A stretch of 64,000 nucleotides of DNA, from assembly GCF_040545805.1 (NCBI RefSeq), contig NZ_JBEPMO010000010.1:35059-99058 (forward strand). Direction: 5' to 3'. The notes beneath the pieces are model-generated. The model was not told where the DNA came from. It saw only the letters and a list, made by a program, of their open reading frames with translations, and made no database searches. Positions 17,189 to 27,186 of the stretch are shown one piece after another. Both the position numbers and the translations under genes were made by a program. This DNA comes from Moheibacter stercoris. GTDB taxonomy: Bacteria; Bacteroidota; Bacteroidia; Flavobacteriales; Weeksellaceae. Positions within the stretch are counted from its first letter, which is position 1; every line of letters starts with the position of its first letter.

Positions 17189-20044
17189 ATGCAATATCAT
17201 CACAAAGAAATAGAAGCCAAATGGCAGAAATATTGGGCAGAAAATAAAACATTCAAAGCAGAAAACCATTCGACCAAACCAAAATATTATGTTTTGGATA
17301 TGTTTCCTTATCCATCTGGAGCAGGATTACACGTAGGTCATCCGCTTGGGTATATCGCTTCCGATATTTTTTCTCGATTCAAACGATTGAAAGGTTTCAA
17401 TGTTTTACATCCAATGGGCTATGATTCGTTTGGTTTACCTGCGGAACAATATGCTATTCAGACAGGTCAGCATCCAGCGATCACCACAGCCGTGAACATT
17501 GAAGGAGGAACGGATAAACAAGGAAATAAGATTGAAGGATACGAACGCCAATTGAAAAAAATTGGTTTGGCCTATGATTGGGATCGTGAAATTCGTACCT
17601 CAGATCCTTCTTATTATAAATGGACCCAATGGATTTTTATCCAATTGTTCAATTCTTATTATGACAATGATTTGAATCAAGCGCGTTCTATTGACGAATT
17701 GATCAATGTGTTTGAGCAAATTGGAAATGCGAAAGTCAATGCATCTTGTGATGAGGATACACCGACTTTCAGCGCAGAAGAATGGAATCAATTCTCCGAA
17801 AAACAACAACAAGAAATCTTGTTGAAATACCGTTTGACTTTTTTGGCAGAAGCAGAAGTAAATTGGTGTGCTGCTTTGGGAACAGTTTTGGCCAATGATG
17901 AGGTCGTAAATGGGGTTTCCGAACGTGGCGGATATCCGGTGGTTCGTAAAAAAATGACCCAATGGATGATGCGAATCACAGCTTTTGCAGATCGCTTGTT
18001 GACGGGATTGGACAAAATCGATTGGCCAACGCCTATCAAAGATGCTCAAACCAATTGGATTGGAAAAAGCAAAGGTGCTTCCATTCAATTTGATGTTCAG
18101 AATTCGGATGCAAAAATTGAAGTTTTCACAACTCGTCCCGATACGGTTTTCGGTGTTTCCTATGTGACTTTGGCGCCAGAACATCCGTTGGTAGAAAAGA
18201 TCGTGACTGAGGATAGGAGAGAAGCCGTAACCGCTTATGTTGAGCAAACATCGAAACGTTCCGAACGTGAGCGTATGGCCGATGTAAGTAAAATCACGGG
18301 TGAATTTACCGGTGCTTATGCGATTCATCCGTTTACGGGACAAGAAGTACCAATTTGGATTGGGGATTATGTGCTTTCGGGATATGGAACTGGTGCTGTA
18401 ATGGCTGTTCCAGCGGGAGATGAACGCGACTATAAATTTGCGAAACATTTCGACTTACCAATTATCCATATATTCAAAGACAAAGATCTTTCGGAAGCTG
18501 CTTTTGTCGAAAAAGAAGGATTTGAATTGCAAAATTCAGACGTCCTAAAGGGTTTAGGTTACCAAGAAGCAACGGACAAAATCATTGCATTGTTGGAAGA
18601 AAAAGGAATTGGAAAAGGAAAAGTTAACTTCCGTTTGCGCGATGCCGTATTTTCTCGTCAGCGTTATTGGGGAGAACCTGTTCCGGCCTATTACAAAGAC
18701 GGAGTTCCGTATATGATTAGCGCAGCGCATTTGCCTTTGGTATTGCCAGAAGTTGATGAATATTTACCTACCGAAACGGGTGAGCCACCTTTGGGAAGAG
18801 CAAAAAAATGGGCGTGGGATACGTCGAAAAATGAAGTGGTTTCCAATGATTTGATCGACAACGAAACAGTGTTCCCATTGGAATTGAACACCATGCCAGG
18901 TTGGGCAGGAAGTTCTTGGTATTTCTTGCGTTATATGGATCCAAATAATTATGATCAATTTGCGTCCAAAGAAGCATTGGACTATTGGAAAGAAGTGGAT
19001 TTGTATATGGGAGGAAGCGAACATGCCACCGGACACTTACTATATGCGCGTTTTTGGCAGAAATTCTTGTTTGACCGCGGATGGGCGCCAACTGATGAAT
19101 TCGCTCAGAAATTGATTAACCAAGGAATGATCTTGGGGATGAGTGCGTTTGCCCATAGAATTAATGGAACAAATCAATTTGTATCGGCTAATTTGAAAGA
19201 TCAGTACGAAACAACCCCAATTCATGTTGATGTAAGTTTGTTGGTAGATGGTGATGAATTGGATACAGAAAAATTCAAAGCTTGGCGCGAAGATTTTGCC
19301 GATGCTGAATTTATTTTAGAAGAAGATGGTCGTTTTATGACGTCTCGCGAAGTCGAAAAAATGTCCAAATCCAAATACAACGTTGTCAATCCAGACGATA
19401 TTTGTGAACAGTACGGCGCCGATACACTTCGTTTGTACGAAATGTTTTTAGGTCCGATTGAACAAGCAAAACCATGGAATACCCAAGGTTTAAGTGGTGT
19501 TTCTGGATTCTTGAAAAAATTGTGGAGATTGTACCACAGTGGAGAAGGAGAAACGTTCTTCTTGTCTGACGAGGAAGCGACCAAAGAAGAAATGAAAGTA
19601 TTGCATCAAACCATCAAAAAGGTAGACGAAGACATTCATAATTTCTCGTTCAATACCTCGGTTTCCAATTTTATGATTGCGGTGAATGAATTGACCAAAT
19701 TGAACTGTAACAAACGTGCGGTTTTGGAGCCTTTGGCTGTTTTGATTTCACCTTATGCGCCGCATATTGCCGAAGAACTTTGGGAAGCTGCAGGACATAA
19801 GGAAAGCATTGCAACGGCTGAATTTCCAGAATTTGATGCGAAATGGTTGGTGGAAGATGCCAAGGAATATCCGGTTTCATTTAATGGGAAAATGCGTTTC
19901 AAATTGGAATTGCCAATGGATTTGACAAAAGAACAAATTCAAGAAGCGGTTATGTCTGATGAGCGTACCATCAAACAATTAAATGGGAAAACTCCAAAAA
20001 ATATTATCATCGTTCCAGGAAAAATTATTAATATAGTAGGATAA
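17189..20044 (+). CDS. leuS: Leucyl-tRNA synthetase
   Basis: This is a cytoplasmic class I synthetase that charges tRNA-Leu and edits mischarged tRNA in a CP1 domain. At 951 aa it is longer than the E. coli enzyme (about 860), as expected for this phylum. The HIGH motif appears as GLHVGHPLGY near residue 47, and KMSKS as VEKMSKSKYNVVNP near residue 722. The editing region includes TTRPDTVFGVSYVTLAPEH at about residue 313. Two extra segments stand out: one near residues 160-215 and one with a long NGTNQFVSANLKDQYETT stretch near residue 653. It is probably monocistronic. Confidence 0.97.
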   Translation: MQYHHKEIEAKWQKYWAENKTFKAENHSTKPKYYVLDMFPYPSGAGLHVGHPLGYIASDIFSRFKRLKGFNVLHPMGYDSFGLPAEQYAIQTGQHPAITTAVNIEGGTDKQGNKIEGYERQLKKIGLAYDWDREIRTSDPSYYKWTQWIFIQLFNSYYDNDLNQARSIDELINVFEQIGNAKVNASCDEDTPTFSAEEWNQFSEKQQQEILLKYRLTFLAEAEVNWCAALGTVLANDEVVNGVSERGGYPVVRKKMTQWMMRITAFADRLLTGLDKIDWPTPIKDAQTNWIGKSKGASIQFDVQNSDAKIEVFTTRPDTVFGVSYVTLAPEHPLVEKIVTEDRREAVTAYVEQTSKRSERERMADVSKITGEFTGAYAIHPFTGQEVPIWIGDYVLSGYGTGAVMAVPAGDERDYKFAKHFDLPIIHIFKDKDLSEAAFVEKEGFELQNSDVLKGLGYQEATDKIIALLEEKGIGKGKVNFRLRDAVFSRQRYWGEPVPAYYKDGVPYMISAAHLPLVLPEVDEYLPTETGEPPLGRAKKWAWDTSKNEVVSNDLIDNETVFPLELNTMPGWAGSSWYFLRYMDPNNYDQFASKEALDYWKEVDLYMGGSEHATGHLLYARFWQKFLFDRGWAPTDEFAQKLINQGMILGMSAFAHRINGTNQFVSANLKDQYETTPIHVDVSLLVDGDELDTEKFKAWREDFADAEFILEEDGRFMTSREVEKMSKSKYNVVNPDDICEQYGADTLRLYEMFLGPIEQAKPWNTQGLSGVSGFLKKLWRLYHSGEGETFFLSDEEATKEEMKVLHQTIKKVDEDIHNFSFNTSVSNFMIAVNELTKLNCNKRAVLEPLAVLISPYAPHIAEELWEAAGHKESIATAEFPEFDAKWLVEDAKEYPVSFNGKMRFKLELPMDLTKEQIQEAVMSDERTIKQLNGKTPKNIIIVPGKIINIVG

Positions 20045-20144
20045 AACTTAGGTTGAAAATACGTCAAAATTTTAGGTAGCAAGATTTTGAATGGAAGCCT
20101 AATTTTTGGCAGAAATTTTGAACTAACGACACAAAACAACTACT

Positions 20145-20405
20145 ATGGAAGCAGAATTAATCGAAAAAGAAGAAGTGATTAACTACCACTTCGTAAAAGC
20201 TGAAGCGAATCCAGAATTGACGAAAGATAAATTGGAACGTGCAGTTCGTCTTGGAAACGAATACAAAGGGAAAACGCAAATTACCTTTATGACCGAAGAT
20301 GGTCCTAAAAGAATTGAAACAACCGTTTGGACGCTGACAGATGAATTTATACAAATCAAAGGAGGAGTTTCCATTCCTTTGAAATCTTTGGTAGAAATCA
20401 ATTAA
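20145..20405 (+). CDS. Small conserved-looking protein of unknown function
   Basis: This is an 86-aa acidic soluble protein that I cannot assign. The first half is predicted helical (PELTKDKLERAVRLGNEYKGK) and the second half beta (KTQITFMTEDGPKRIETTVWTLTDEFIQIKGGVSIPLKSLVEI), ending in a pattern seen in small SH3-like or PilZ-like folds; that is only an impression. It has a good ATG, no signal peptide, and ends just before a strong bidirectional terminator. Confidence 0.7.
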   Translation: MEAELIEKEEVINYHFVKAEANPELTKDKLERAVRLGNEYKGKTQITFMTEDGPKRIETTVWTLTDEFIQIKGGVSIPLKSLVEIN

Positions 20406-20422
20406 ATAGATTGACATACAAG

Positions 20423-20464
20423 AAAAATTCTTGCAGGTATTAACGCATACCTGCAAGAATTTTT
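20423..20464. terminator. Bidirectional terminator overlapping a gene end
   Basis: This is a perfect 18-bp inverted repeat with a 6-base loop (arms 20423-20440 and 20447-20464), flanked by A and T runs. On the minus strand the 20447-20464 arm codes for the last codons of the neighbouring gene, and that gene's TAA stop lies across the loop. Confidence 0.88.
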
Positions 20465-20880
20465 TCCATTTTAGCTTGTAACAAATAATCTTGTTTGACG
20501 CGTTCAGCAATCGCTCTATATTTCTGTTTATCCAAATCATTATCGGCATAAACTTTCAAGACTTCCTTTTCTAAATCAGCTTGAATTTCTTTGATTTTGG
20601 GCTGAAGTTTTTCAAATTTTTCAAAATCCTTTTCAGGTAAATCAGGTACTAAAGTAGCTTCTGGATGTTTGCTTTCTTGAATCAATTGGTACTTTTCAAT
20701 CGTCAATCCTTCTTTCTCAATCTCTTTTTGCATTTCTCGTTGTGCCTCATTGTTCAACAAAACCGTAAATCGATACGAACGTGCAAAGTTTTGCAAATCA
20801 TAATCTGTTACTTCTTGTGCATTGACTTGAACAAAGCCCGCTAAGAACAAAAAAAGTCCTATTATTTTAAGTGTTTTCAT
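20440..20880 (-). CDS. Exported DUF4168-like protein
   Basis: This is a 146-aa secreted or periplasmic protein. The start at 20880 gives a clean signal peptide (MKTLKIIGLFLFLAGF, ending VNAQ); an in-frame ATG at 20931 would put 17 non-hydrophobic residues in front and is rejected. The mature part is helical and charged, starting VTDYDLQNFARSYRFTV and containing GLTIEKYQLIQES, which resembles DUF4168. No function is known for that family. Its last codons form one arm of a bidirectional terminator. Confidence 0.75.
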   Translation of the reverse strand: MKTLKIIGLFLFLAGFVQVNAQEVTDYDLQNFARSYRFTVLLNNEAQREMQKEIEKEGLTIEKYQLIQESKHPEATLVPDLPEKDFEKFEKLQPKIKEIQADLEKEVLKVYADNDLDKQKYRAIAERVKQDYLLQAKMEKILAGMR

Positions 20881-21022
20881 TTGAATTGATTTTAACTCAA
20901 ACCTACGATTTTCAAAGATATTGCCAAACATTTTAAATCGTTAAAATTATTCTAAGATGATTGTGAAGACAATCCTTGGCATAATAATTTCATAAGCACC
21001 ATTAAATCAAAAATTAATTTAT

Positions 21023-21415
21023 ATGAAAACGAAGAGTAAAATGATGAGTTGGTTGTTGGGATTGTTTGTAGTAACATCCTTTTTGATGATCTCATGTAGT
21101 GACGATGATAGTCCTTCAGATCATGACATATTTGTTGGTAAATACAATGGATTTGTAGCCTACAGCAATGGGGAAAGCAATACTGAAGAAGACGAAGGTT
21201 GGGTTCAGGTTGTAAAAGTAGGAGATAAATACAATTTCCTTTTTTCCAATGGAATTCCAGAAATTACGGGTGTTGAATTTGAAAAAGATGGTGACACCAT
21301 GTTGAATGTTGGTGCGACAGAATTTCAATACATCCGAGTAACAGCAAATTCTCTTACCATGTTGTATACAGAAAATGTAGACGATGTATGGAGAGCTAAC
21401 TGTACTAGAAATTAA
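21023..21415 (+). CDS. Small lipoprotein of unknown function
   Basis: This 130-aa protein has a type II signal peptide: a basic start (MKTKSKMM), a hydrophobic core and a lipobox FLMISC with the lipidated Cys near residue 25. Acidic residues follow (SDDDSPSDHD), the kind of sequence linked to surface export of lipoproteins in Bacteroidetes. The rest is beta-rich and resembles a small lipocalin-like barrel, but no family can be named. A bidirectional terminator separates it from the convergent nuo operon. Confidence 0.8.
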   Translation: MKTKSKMMSWLLGLFVVTSFLMISCSDDDSPSDHDIFVGKYNGFVAYSNGESNTEEDEGWVQVVKVGDKYNFLFSNGIPEITGVEFEKDGDTMLNVGATEFQYIRVTANSLTMLYTENVDDVWRANCTRN

Positions 21416-21451
21416 AAAGAAAATTTAGTCAATCACACTCCTAAATAACAG

Positions 21452-21488
21452 AAAAGCACCAAAAGAAATTTCTTGAGGTGCTTTTTTT
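21452..21488. terminator. Bidirectional terminator at the end of the nuo operon
   Basis: The outer stem AAAAGCACC / GGTGCTTTT encloses a second small palindrome (AAGAAATTTCTT), with T-runs on both strands. It ends the lipoprotein transcript and the nuo operon. Confidence 0.85.
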
Positions 21489-21507
21489 ATTTTTAATCAA
21501 ATTGACT

Positions 21508-22902
21508 TTAAATCGATCCTAAACAATTTAAAAGCATTTTTAACAAATCTGGATAAACCCCTAACGCAACCGTAAGAATGGTTCCTAGAATTAATAAAAA
21601 GCTGGATAAAGTCGATAACTTGATGCTCTTTCCTTTTCCTTTTCGGAAGTACATGGCAATGATCACTTTGATGTAGTAATAAATACTCAATACTGCCAAT
21701 ACCAAAGCTGCAACCACTAAGATTAAGTTCGATGGTTCTTCCATGGCTGAACTTAAAATCATGAATTTCGCTAAGAAACCAGAGGTAAATGGAATTCCAG
21801 AAAGAGATAATAAAGCAATTGTAACTGCAAAAGCCAAAACAGGAGATTTTTTTCCCAATCCATTGAATCCTTTGTACGAATCTTTTTTCACTTGTGTCAA
21901 AGCATAGAACAAAACGATACTTGCAATTCCATAACTCACGGTATAGAACAACAAAGCATATTTGGATTGCTCCGAAATTTGGAACAAAGCAAACATCATA
22001 AATCCAGCTTGAACTACTGAAGAATACGCCAACATTCTTTTGACGCTCTTTTGTTTCAAAGCCGAAAAGTTTCCTAAAATCAATGTTAAGATGATGATGA
22101 AACTTAGTAAATATCGGTAGTTGTCTGCAACAATTTCAGAAGTGATTTTGAAAGAAGACATCAAAGTCAGAAACGTCATGAATCCAGCTCCTTTCACAAT
22201 TGTGATCATATAAGATGAAAACACAGTTGGTGTTCCATCATATACGTCTGGTGCCCAAAAATGCATCGGAGCCACTGAAACTTTGAAACACATAGACAGA
22301 ACCAACATCACCCATCCTAAATAATAAATCGATTGGAAATCAAAAGCATACGAAGTGATATTCGCCATCAAGAATGATCCTGAAGCCCCATAAATTAAAG
22401 CAATACCCATCAACATGATTCCGGTTGAGAATGATCCCATCAAGAAATATTTGACAGCTGCTTCTGTGCTTCTCATCTTATGTTTTGCAGCTCCAGCCAA
22501 TGCATACAATGGAATCGATAAAATTTCAATTCCTAAGAACATCAACAACAAATTGTTGAAACTTGCCAAAACCGCAATTCCTGTAAAGGAAATAAATATC
22601 AAGGCGAAATAATCCGAAACTTTACTTCCGGGTTTGCTGAAATTATAACGGTTCATCAAGGTGTAATAAATTCCAACCAAGCTTAGGAGAATGAAAAACG
22701 ATACACGATACGGATCGGTTTCAATCATATTTGGGTATTTACCACTTAAAATTTCACATCCCTGTAATTGAAATACAGCTGAAACAATCATTGCTACAAA
22801 AAGCAGAACAGCCAAAAGGTTGAGGTGACGTTTGTCTTTTAAAACAAAGCCAGCAAACATAAAAATAATCCCTGATAAGGCCGATGTCAATATAATATTC
22901 AT
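21508..22902 (-). CDS. nuoN: NADH-quinone oxidoreductase subunit N
   Basis: This is an antiporter-like proton-pumping subunit of complex I in the inner membrane. It is 464 aa with about 14 transmembrane segments. The conserved glutamate segment is LGIEILSIPLYALAG, and the proton channel core follows with AAVKYFLMGSFSTGIMLMG and a Lys-containing broken helix region near VAPMHFWAPDVYDGTP. It is the last gene of the 14-gene operon, four bases after nuoM, and is followed by a terminator. Confidence 0.96.
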   Translation of the reverse strand: MNIILTSALSGIIFMFAGFVLKDKRHLNLLAVLLFVAMIVSAVFQLQGCEILSGKYPNMIETDPYRVSFFILLSLVGIYYTLMNRYNFSKPGSKVSDYFALIFISFTGIAVLASFNNLLLMFLGIEILSIPLYALAGAAKHKMRSTEAAVKYFLMGSFSTGIMLMGIALIYGASGSFLMANITSYAFDFQSIYYLGWVMLVLSMCFKVSVAPMHFWAPDVYDGTPTVFSSYMITIVKGAGFMTFLTLMSSFKITSEIVADNYRYLLSFIIILTLILGNFSALKQKSVKRMLAYSSVVQAGFMMFALFQISEQSKYALLFYTVSYGIASIVLFYALTQVKKDSYKGFNGLGKKSPVLAFAVTIALLSLSGIPFTSGFLAKFMILSSAMEEPSNLILVVAALVLAVLSIYYYIKVIIAMYFRKGKGKSIKLSTLSSFLLILGTILTVALGVYPDLLKMLLNCLGSI

Positions 22903-22906
22903 CTGT

Positions 22907-24319
22907 TTATTTTTCTAAAAGATTAAATAAGATAGACGGATAAATTCCTAATACCAAAATGATAATTGAAATGATTCCGAAGATCAGATATAAGGTTGTA
23001 GGAAACTTTCGAACTTTTTTGGAAACATTTTCACGTTCTCCAAACAAAATTGCCGTTGATAATCTCAATGTATAAGCTGCCGATAAAATCACACCTGAAC
23101 ATCCGATGATACATAAAATTGGATTGTACGAATACAAAGCATTCAACATCATGAATTCGCCAATGAAACTACTTGTCAATGGCAAAGCAACATTTGCCAA
23201 ACCAAAGAACGTAAAGAATACAGCAATAGCAGGATCTACTGTTGCCAATCCACTGATCGATTTGATGTCGGTCAATTTGTAGCGTCTTTGCATATAGTCA
23301 ACCGATAACCAAAGTCCTACTACCACAATTCCGTGGCTGAACATTTGGAAATAAGAACCTTGAATTCCCATTTGAGATTTGGCAAACAAACTCATGAAAA
23401 TTAAGGCTAAGTGCGCAATGGAACTATACGCAATAATTTTCTTCACATTGTTTGATGTCAAAGCAATCAAAGATGCGTACACCAAACCAAATCCAACTAC
23501 ATACAATAAGTTGTCATACATTTCGCAAGAGAAAGGGAACATATTCATGTACCAATTCACTACTGCAAACAATCCCATTTTTGCCATCAAAGCACTTAAG
23601 ACAACCGTAACCGGAGTAGGGGAAGTCTTGTAGACAGCAGGCTGCCATGAATGCAATGGAAACAATGGAATTTTAATCGCAAATGCCAATAAGAACAACC
23701 AAGCCAATGTTTGTAAATTTCCAAATGGAGCGGTTACTTTCATCACATCTTCCAACAAGAAACTTTCTGGTTTCAATTGAAATCCGATGTAGATAATTCC
23801 ACCTAACATCAACATCGATCCTAAAATCGTGTACAAGAAGAAAGTGGTATTGGCAGAAATTCTTGTTTTTTTAGAACCCCAAATTCCGATTAAGAAATAG
23901 ATTGGAATCAAGACGATTTCCCAGAAGAAATAGAACAAGACCAAATCTTGGGCTAAAAATACTCCGTTCAATCCACCGTATGCAATTAACAACAATCCAT
24001 AAAAAGTATTGGAATACTCTTTTTTGATGCTGAAGAAATATAAGAACAACAATGCAAAAACCAAATTGGTTAATAATACCATGGTTCCGCCCAATCCTGT
24101 TAAGCTCAATGCAATGTTCGTTTTGATTCCTCCAATCTCGAACCATGGAAATAACACGGTAGTGTCAACCGGAGTTTGAGCAAAAAGTAAGAAAATTGAG
24201 TAAACTAATGAATAAATACTAACAGCCGTTCCGACAAAACCCAATGGTTTTTCGTTTTTGATAACCGTCAAACAAAGTCCGGCTATAAGTGGCAATAAAA
24301 TCAGTAACGATAATAACAT
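22907..24319 (-). CDS. nuoM: NADH-quinone oxidoreductase subunit M
   Basis: This is the second antiporter-like subunit of the complex I membrane arm, 470 aa and about 14 transmembrane segments. Typical parts are YFFWEIVLIPIYFLIGIWG (channel Glu), the loop FPLHSWQPAVYKTSPTPVTV, and IAYSSIAHLALI. It lies between nuoL and nuoN with short gaps (12 and 4 bases), so it is cotranscribed. Nothing departs from the family. Confidence 0.97.
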   Translation of the reverse strand: MLLSLLILLPLIAGLCLTVIKNEKPLGFVGTAVSIYSLVYSIFLLFAQTPVDTTVLFPWFEIGGIKTNIALSLTGLGGTMVLLTNLVFALLFLYFFSIKKEYSNTFYGLLLIAYGGLNGVFLAQDLVLFYFFWEIVLIPIYFLIGIWGSKKTRISANTTFFLYTILGSMLMLGGIIYIGFQLKPESFLLEDVMKVTAPFGNLQTLAWLFLLAFAIKIPLFPLHSWQPAVYKTSPTPVTVVLSALMAKMGLFAVVNWYMNMFPFSCEMYDNLLYVVGFGLVYASLIALTSNNVKKIIAYSSIAHLALIFMSLFAKSQMGIQGSYFQMFSHGIVVVGLWLSVDYMQRRYKLTDIKSISGLATVDPAIAVFFTFFGLANVALPLTSSFIGEFMMLNALYSYNPILCIIGCSGVILSAAYTLRLSTAILFGERENVSKKVRKFPTTLYLIFGIISIIILVLGIYPSILFNLLEK

Positions 24320-24331
24320 TCCTTCCGCTTT

Positions 24332-26215
24332 TTATAACATTCCAAAAAAGAAAATTCCTAATCCCGCAACAATTCCGATGATCATCAATAAGATGTACAT
24401 CCCAATGTTTCCGGTTTGAACTGTCTTGATATTTTTCGACAAATAGTAAGAGAGAGTTCCTGTTCCAGCAACCGCCTGAACAATTCCTGATTTCTCTACG
24501 TATTTTTTAAAGATATTTCCTAAACCAATCAATGGCGATACAATCAAACTTTGGTAAACTTCATCGACATACCATTTTTCCTCGAAGAATTTCGCCAAAC
24601 CAGTCGCTTCTCCATCTACTTTTCCATCGTACATTTTCTTCGCTAGGGTTATCGCAATCGCAACACAAACCAATAAAGCTCCGATTAAAATGTATTCCGT
24701 TGTATGGGAAATATGATGAACATCTGAAGATGGTTTTACAACACCCGATAAGAATTCTTTCAATTTATGTGCATTCTTCATGAACAATTCAGGAATTCCT
24801 AAGAATCCACCTAAAATAGACAATACAACCAAAATGATTAATGGAATAGTCATGGCAGCTGGACTTTCGTGCGGATGCGCTTCTTCGTTTCGTAATTTTC
24901 CGCTAAATGTCATGAAGTACAAACGGAACATATAGAAGGATGTTAAGACAGAAACAATGAATCCGATCGCATAAATCGCTTTGTTACCCAAGAACATGCT
25001 CAACAACATTTCATCTTTGGAGAAGAAACCACTCAAAGGTGGAATTCCGGCAATGGCAATACATCCAATCAACATGGTGATATGCGTCGTAGGCATGTAT
25101 TTTTTCAATCCGCCCATTTTGGTCATATCTTGTTCATGGTGCATACCGTGAATCACAGAACCTGCTCCTAAGAACAACAAAGCTTTGAAGAAAGCGTGCG
25201 TCATCACGTGGAATACAGCCGCAACATAAGCGCCCATACCCAATGATGCGAACATCAATCCCAATTGGGAAACGGTTGAATAAGCCAATACTTTTTTGAT
25301 ATCATTTTGACGCATTGCAATGGTTGCCGTAATCAAAGAGGTAATGATTCCAACCCAAGCAATGATGTCTCTTGTGTAAGGCGCCAATTCAAATAATTCG
25401 TTGCAACGTGTGATCAAGAAGATACCTGCTGTTACCATCGTTGCTGCGTGAATCAAAGCCGAAACCGGAGTTGGTCCCGCCATCGCGTCTGGTAACCAAG
25501 TAAACAAAGGAACTTGAGCAGATTTTCCTGTCGCTGCTAAAAACAACAACAAAGTAATTCCTCCAATTGCATAGGTCGAAACATTGGTTGTTGACAATAA
25601 ACCAAATACTTCTGTGTATTGTAGTGTACCAAATTCTCTGTAAATCCAGAACATGGCCAATAAGAATCCAACGTCTCCAATTCGGTTCATGATAAAGGCT
25701 TTCTTCGCTGCTCCTACATAATCGCGGTTTTTGAACCAGAATCCGATTAACAAGAACGAACAAAGACCAACTCCTTCCCATCCGATGAACATCATGAAGA
25801 AGTTGCTACCCATTACCAAGATCAACATGAAGAAGATGAACAAGTTCAAATACGCAAAGAATTTTCCAAATCCTTCGCCTTCTTCCTGCATATAAGCCGA
25901 GCTATACAAATGAATCAAAAATCCAATTCCCGTAATGATCAACAAGAACAAACTTGTCAAAGCATCAATTTGAAAGGAAAATGGAATTTGAATGGATTTT
26001 AAGTCGATGATATTAAACCCGTGGAAAATCATAGGTTCTGCGCCTTCACCCGAAGGAACACTCATGAAAACCATTACCGACAAGATGAAGCTTGCCAAAA
26101 CAACTCCTGAACCTACAATAGAAATAACTGGTTTTGATAAGTTATTTCTCCCTAAACCATTGATGAAAAACCCTAAAAGTGGCAACAAAGGAATTAACCA
26201 AATATACTTCTCCAT
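24332..26215 (-). CDS. nuoL: NADH-quinone oxidoreductase subunit L
   Basis: This is the distal antiporter-like subunit, with the long lateral amphipathic helix at its C-terminus. It is 627 aa. Motifs include FIGWEGVGLCSFLLIGFW, the channel sequence SAQVPLFTWLPDAMAGPTPV, VSALIHAATMVTAGIFL and AYSTVSQLGLMFASLG. A charged segment (residues about 515-560, with DGKVDGEATGLAKFFEEKWYVDE) precedes the lateral helix and final segment. It is five bases from nuoK. Confidence 0.97.
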   Translation of the reverse strand: MEKYIWLIPLLPLLGFFINGLGRNNLSKPVISIVGSGVVLASFILSVMVFMSVPSGEGAEPMIFHGFNIIDLKSIQIPFSFQIDALTSLFLLIITGIGFLIHLYSSAYMQEEGEGFGKFFAYLNLFIFFMLILVMGSNFFMMFIGWEGVGLCSFLLIGFWFKNRDYVGAAKKAFIMNRIGDVGFLLAMFWIYREFGTLQYTEVFGLLSTTNVSTYAIGGITLLLFLAATGKSAQVPLFTWLPDAMAGPTPVSALIHAATMVTAGIFLITRCNELFELAPYTRDIIAWVGIITSLITATIAMRQNDIKKVLAYSTVSQLGLMFASLGMGAYVAAVFHVMTHAFFKALLFLGAGSVIHGMHHEQDMTKMGGLKKYMPTTHITMLIGCIAIAGIPPLSGFFSKDEMLLSMFLGNKAIYAIGFIVSVLTSFYMFRLYFMTFSGKLRNEEAHPHESPAAMTIPLIILVVLSILGGFLGIPELFMKNAHKLKEFLSGVVKPSSDVHHISHTTEYILIGALLVCVAIAITLAKKMYDGKVDGEATGLAKFFEEKWYVDEVYQSLIVSPLIGLGNIFKKYVEKSGIVQAVAGTGTLSYYLSKNIKTVQTGNIGMYILLMIIGIVAGLGIFFFGML

Positions 26216-26220
26216 AACTT

Positions 26221-26547
26221 TTAATGTTTTAATCGATTCAAGGATTTCACATCCACGTTATACATTTTTCGATAAAATAAGATCATAATCGAAAGACCAA
26301 TTGCTACTTCAGCTGCGGCAACAACCATGATGAAAAGGACCAACATTTGTCCGTCTATTCCCACATCTGTTCCCAAATTTTGAGCGTGATGCATTTTTGA
26401 AAATGCCACCAACAACAAATTGACAGAGTTCAACATCAACTCCACACACATCAGCATGATGATAATATTTCTACGCGTCATCACACCAATCATCCCGATG
26501 GAGAAGAGGGCAAGTGACAGAAATAAATAGTAACTAATCGGTATCAT
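26221..26547 (-). CDS. nuoK: NADH-quinone oxidoreductase subunit K
   Basis: This is a small membrane-arm subunit, 108 aa, with three transmembrane helices. Two buried glutamates important for proton transfer are present, in MLMCVELMLNSVNL and in AAAEVAIGLSIMI. The length is close to the family norm of about 100. It lies directly before nuoL but 111 bases after nuoJ, an unusual gap within this otherwise compact operon. Confidence 0.97.
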   Translation of the reverse strand: MIPISYYLFLSLALFSIGMIGVMTRRNIIIMLMCVELMLNSVNLLLVAFSKMHHAQNLGTDVGIDGQMLVLFIMVVAAAEVAIGLSIMILFYRKMYNVDVKSLNRLKH

Positions 26548-26658
26548 TCTTTATATTTTTTTTAGTCATTTCGTCGAAAGTAAAATCCTTTTTATGTAAA
26601 CTTTCGCTATAGACTTTTATATTTAAAATTTAAAAATTTGAATTTAAAATGGTTTAAA

Positions 26659-27183
26659 TCAATCTTTAACGTGTAAATCGTCTGTTTTTTTCGATAATAA
26701 AACGGCTCCAATCATGGCTCCCATAAACAAGATACTTGCTAATTCAAATGGGATTACATAGTCTGTATAAAGTGCAGTTCCAATTCTTTCGGTCATTCCG
26801 ATTTCACCTTCCGCTAACAAAGTTTGGTTATTTTCCATGACATCTGATTTCAAGAAAATCCCTACGGTCAACGCAAAAAACAACAAGGAAATAATTCCTC
26901 CCGATGCAATGATAAAAGGTTTACTGAAATTTTTGTCTTCCTTATTTAGATTCATCAACATGACAACAAATAAGAATAAAACCATGATAGCACCCGCATA
27001 AACAATGATGTTTACAACTGCTAAAAATTGTGCATTCAACAAAACATAGTGTGCACTAATGCTGAAAAACGTAATGATCAAATACAAAATAGAATGAACA
27101 GGACTCTTGGTGGTCACTGTTAACAATCCACTCAAAAGCGTTAATCCAGCCAATACAAAAAATAAAATTTCTGCTATTTCCAT
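26659..27183 (-). CDS. nuoJ: NADH-quinone oxidoreductase subunit J
   Basis: This is a membrane-arm subunit with five helices, 174 aa. The third helix carries the conserved pattern IVYAGAIMVLFLFVVMLMNL, including the pi-bulge region that moves during turnover. It begins three bases after nuoI. The C-terminus is short and charged (KKTDDLHVKD). The assignment is clear from sequence and position. Confidence 0.96.
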   Translation of the reverse strand: MEIAEILFFVLAGLTLLSGLLTVTTKSPVHSILYLIITFFSISAHYVLLNAQFLAVVNIIVYAGAIMVLFLFVVMLMNLNKEDKNFSKPFIIASGGIISLLFFALTVGIFLKSDVMENNQTLLAEGEIGMTERIGTALYTDYVIPFELASILFMGAMIGAVLLSKKTDDLHVKD

Positions 27184-27186
27184 ACC

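Noticed and set aside
17600..18448. A 282-codon open frame on the minus strand
   Set aside because: It lies wholly antisense to leuS, has no plausible protein character, and arises from the codon pattern of the real gene.
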